The position numbers were made by a program, and so were the translations under genes. From positions 1,828,994-1,892,993 of the forward strand of contig BCHX01000003.1 of the NCBI GenBank assembly GCA_001599755.1: DNA of 64,000 nt, read 5' to 3'. Positions within the stretch are counted from its first letter, which is position 1. Every line of letters starts with the position of its first letter. This document shows, in pieces, positions 62,203 through 64,000 of this stretch. This DNA is from Gliomastix tumulicola. Its lineage: Eukaryota; Ascomycota; Sordariomycetes; Hypocreales; Bionectriaceae. A model generated the notes under the pieces. That model was not told where the DNA came from. It saw only the letters and a list, made by a program, of their open reading frames with translations, and did not search any database.

Positions 62203-64000
62203 AACTGGTTAATACTGGGATATAGACTTGGATACTTAGATAGGGGCAGGGATGATACCTAGAGGGAGCGTGCGTGACATAGACTAAACCTTGATTATAC
62301 CCATACAGAACTACTAGTACCAACGAGGGGCTTTCGCGGAAGTATACGTAGTGTTAGAAGCGACGCACCTACGAACCGCTCGCCGTTCACATTCACCGTT
62401 GAGGTCGCAGACAGTCGCAGCTGATGAGTGACATCAAGAAACTTCTCCGATTTCTATACAATAACTTTAAGTAATATAGTAATATAGTTGAAGTCTGTGA
62501 TAATTTTGAAGATGTCCCGAGGGTACACGTGACCATGAACTGATCCATCCCACTGCCCTACCTACAAGCAACATCTTGGATTGACTCCACCAACCCCGTC
62601 TGAGGTCCTCCTCCTTCGTCTCAGGGCGCCACCGAGAGTCGCCTGCTCCAGGGTCAGAAGGATAAGAAGACCAAGGATGATGACAAGAAACACAAACTCT
62701 TGCCGGCATACACGCCATTCATCCTCCCAGATGGCTCGTTCGAGGTCGTCCCTCAGAGTGAAGCAACCGCCATCCGCCGCTCGTGGAAGCTCCAATACCC
62801 AATTTTGCCTGAGTGCCAAGTGGGAGTTAATAACTGTCGACGAGGGACAGGTGGCTCGTTCGCTCGAGTCAGCGATCCATCCATAACGCTCGCTCTGATG
62901 ATGACGCCGCTCAACCACCTACTCTGGGTGACGGGCAACCACCATCACTGGAGATTTGCTGCTACGATGTGCCAAGGGTTGACCTACTTGGGTGGTCGTC
63001 ACTTGACTGATCTCGTCATGTGATCAACCTACTTGGTTGGTTACTTAGTCATAGCATAGCACTAGCCAAATCCAGAGAACAACTTCTTCCGAACATCTGT
63101 CGCATGACATTTGCTGTCGCCCATGTGCACATTGCTGCCGGGGAGAACCAACATTTCCAGTCTCAGTTTAACATGCCATCTCGACACGATATTACACCCA
63201 GAATATTCAAGAATTGCCTACACAACCAGTGGTTTTAAGTTGGAAGTCCGAAAGTGGGAGATCACAACAAGAAAGAGGTTGGGAATGTTCAGCTGGTAAC
63301 CAGAGTAACAGGCTGGTGGCTTGCGAGTAACAGTTATTTGGTCATGCTTTCCTTCACTTTTCGGCTCTCTTTCCCCGTGACCTGGTCCAAGGCCCAACGA
63401 GTCTCACACTCGCCTTTGTGATACTGGGTGCAGTATTACTCAACTATGACTGTGAACTCAAGTGACCACGACGCTTGCTTCCCCATTCGGCGGCAAGGCC
63501 CCTTGTCCTCCCACCGCTGGGTGAAGGTAGCTAAGAGCTGCCTCTTGACGTCGACCCTGCTCTTTTCTCGCAGGCCTTGCCTTGGTGTATCCCGAGCACA
63601 TCCTCGTTGACGATCGCTTGCTCGACTTGAAATGGTGAGAGGCGTGCAAGCACGACGCACACCTCTCCCAAAGAACCCGGCTATAACGAGAGACAGCAGT
63701 CCGTGGCTAGTACTCAATCTCTAGAAGTCCTCGACAACTCTCATTCAATCCCTTGAGAAGCTCGCTGCCAGGTTCTTCTGGGTTGCCTTGGCGCGAGCCT
63801 CCAACCCGAGTTCTGCGCGACTAAGGGCCTCTCTGGTCCCGGAGAAGAAGACCGCGTACGACACCCCAAGGCTTCTTCGACTCCACGCGAATGCAAGTTG
63901 CATCGTCGCAGTGTTGGACATCTATCGAATGGGAATCGTATCGCAAGATTCATTCGACGCCAAGTCTTACGAATGTCGAATCGAATGCCAAGAAATTCGA
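62203..64000. other. Right-edge stretch without a supported gene
   Basis: 1.8 kb after the ENA gene. Frames are short on both strands with no recognised domain. Near 62.97-63.06 kb the phrase CCTACTTGG(G/T)TGG occurs twice. A gene partly outside the window could begin here. Confidence 0.45.

Noticed and set aside
1..64000. tRNA or rRNA genes
   Set aside because: Looked for T-loop and D-loop-like strings by eye and found none convincing; a covariance-model scan could still find one.

Overview
This is nuclear DNA of a filamentous ascomycete, most likely a Sordariomycete. It carries short GT..AG introns (about 47-80 bases), GC-rich codon choice, BLI-3 and Ppg1 orthologues of filamentous-fungus type, long microsatellite-rich spacers and no operons. 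I could reconstruct 22 protein-coding genes with exon boundaries. There are also one small possible gene and one clear gene relic. I saw no rRNA, tRNA, CRISPR array or intact transposon.

Left part (1-25.4 kb), gene-sparse: a small membrane protein (2.7 kb); the PP2A-like phosphatase Ppg1 (4.0-5.5 kb); a disordered nuclear-type protein (5.8-7.9 kb); a bZIP factor with a possible long leader (8.5-9.5 kb); a 3.7-kb tract with no gene; a RING protein (13.3 kb); a secreted GPI-type cupredoxin-like protein (15.3 kb); the mitochondrial AAA ATPase Afg1 (16.7-18.5 kb); a single-pass membrane protein with a cytosolic SH3 domain (21.5 kb); and a secreted cyanovirin-N-type lectin (24.4 kb).

Middle part (25.4-49.8 kb), denser and mostly housekeeping: a BTB/POZ protein; a TFIIIC subunit with a C-terminal zinc finger; Gpi8, the catalytic subunit of GPI transamidase; a histidine-phosphatase protein with a long disordered tail; the mitochondrial carnitine/acylcarnitine carrier; a ZnT/Msc2-type zinc transporter; Alg1 mannosyltransferase; a Ubc7/UBE2G-type E2; Snu23; Dph5; BLI-3; and an F-box protein. 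Shared themes are ER and glycosylation work (Alg1, Gpi8, the zinc transporter, and probably the ERAD-type E2) and RNA or translation work (TFIIIC, Snu23, Dph5). These genes are interleaved on both strands with short divergent and convergent spacers, for example Snu23/Dph5 250 bases apart head to head and Dph5/BLI-3 46 bases apart tail to tail.

Right part (50-64 kb), accessory in character: an intronless 1,346-residue UPF1-like SF1 helicase with two C-terminal zinc knuckles; then 4 kb of decayed sequence with a dynamin middle-domain relic and an imperfect internal duplication; then an ENA-type P-type Na+/K+ ATPase with a probable GC-AG first intron. A short direct repeat occurs at 50.17 kb and again at 58.42 kb, bracketing the helicase and the decayed stretch. 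If any part of the window is a gained or mobile segment, it is this one. All functions are read from sequence motifs by eye; no database search or RNA evidence was available.
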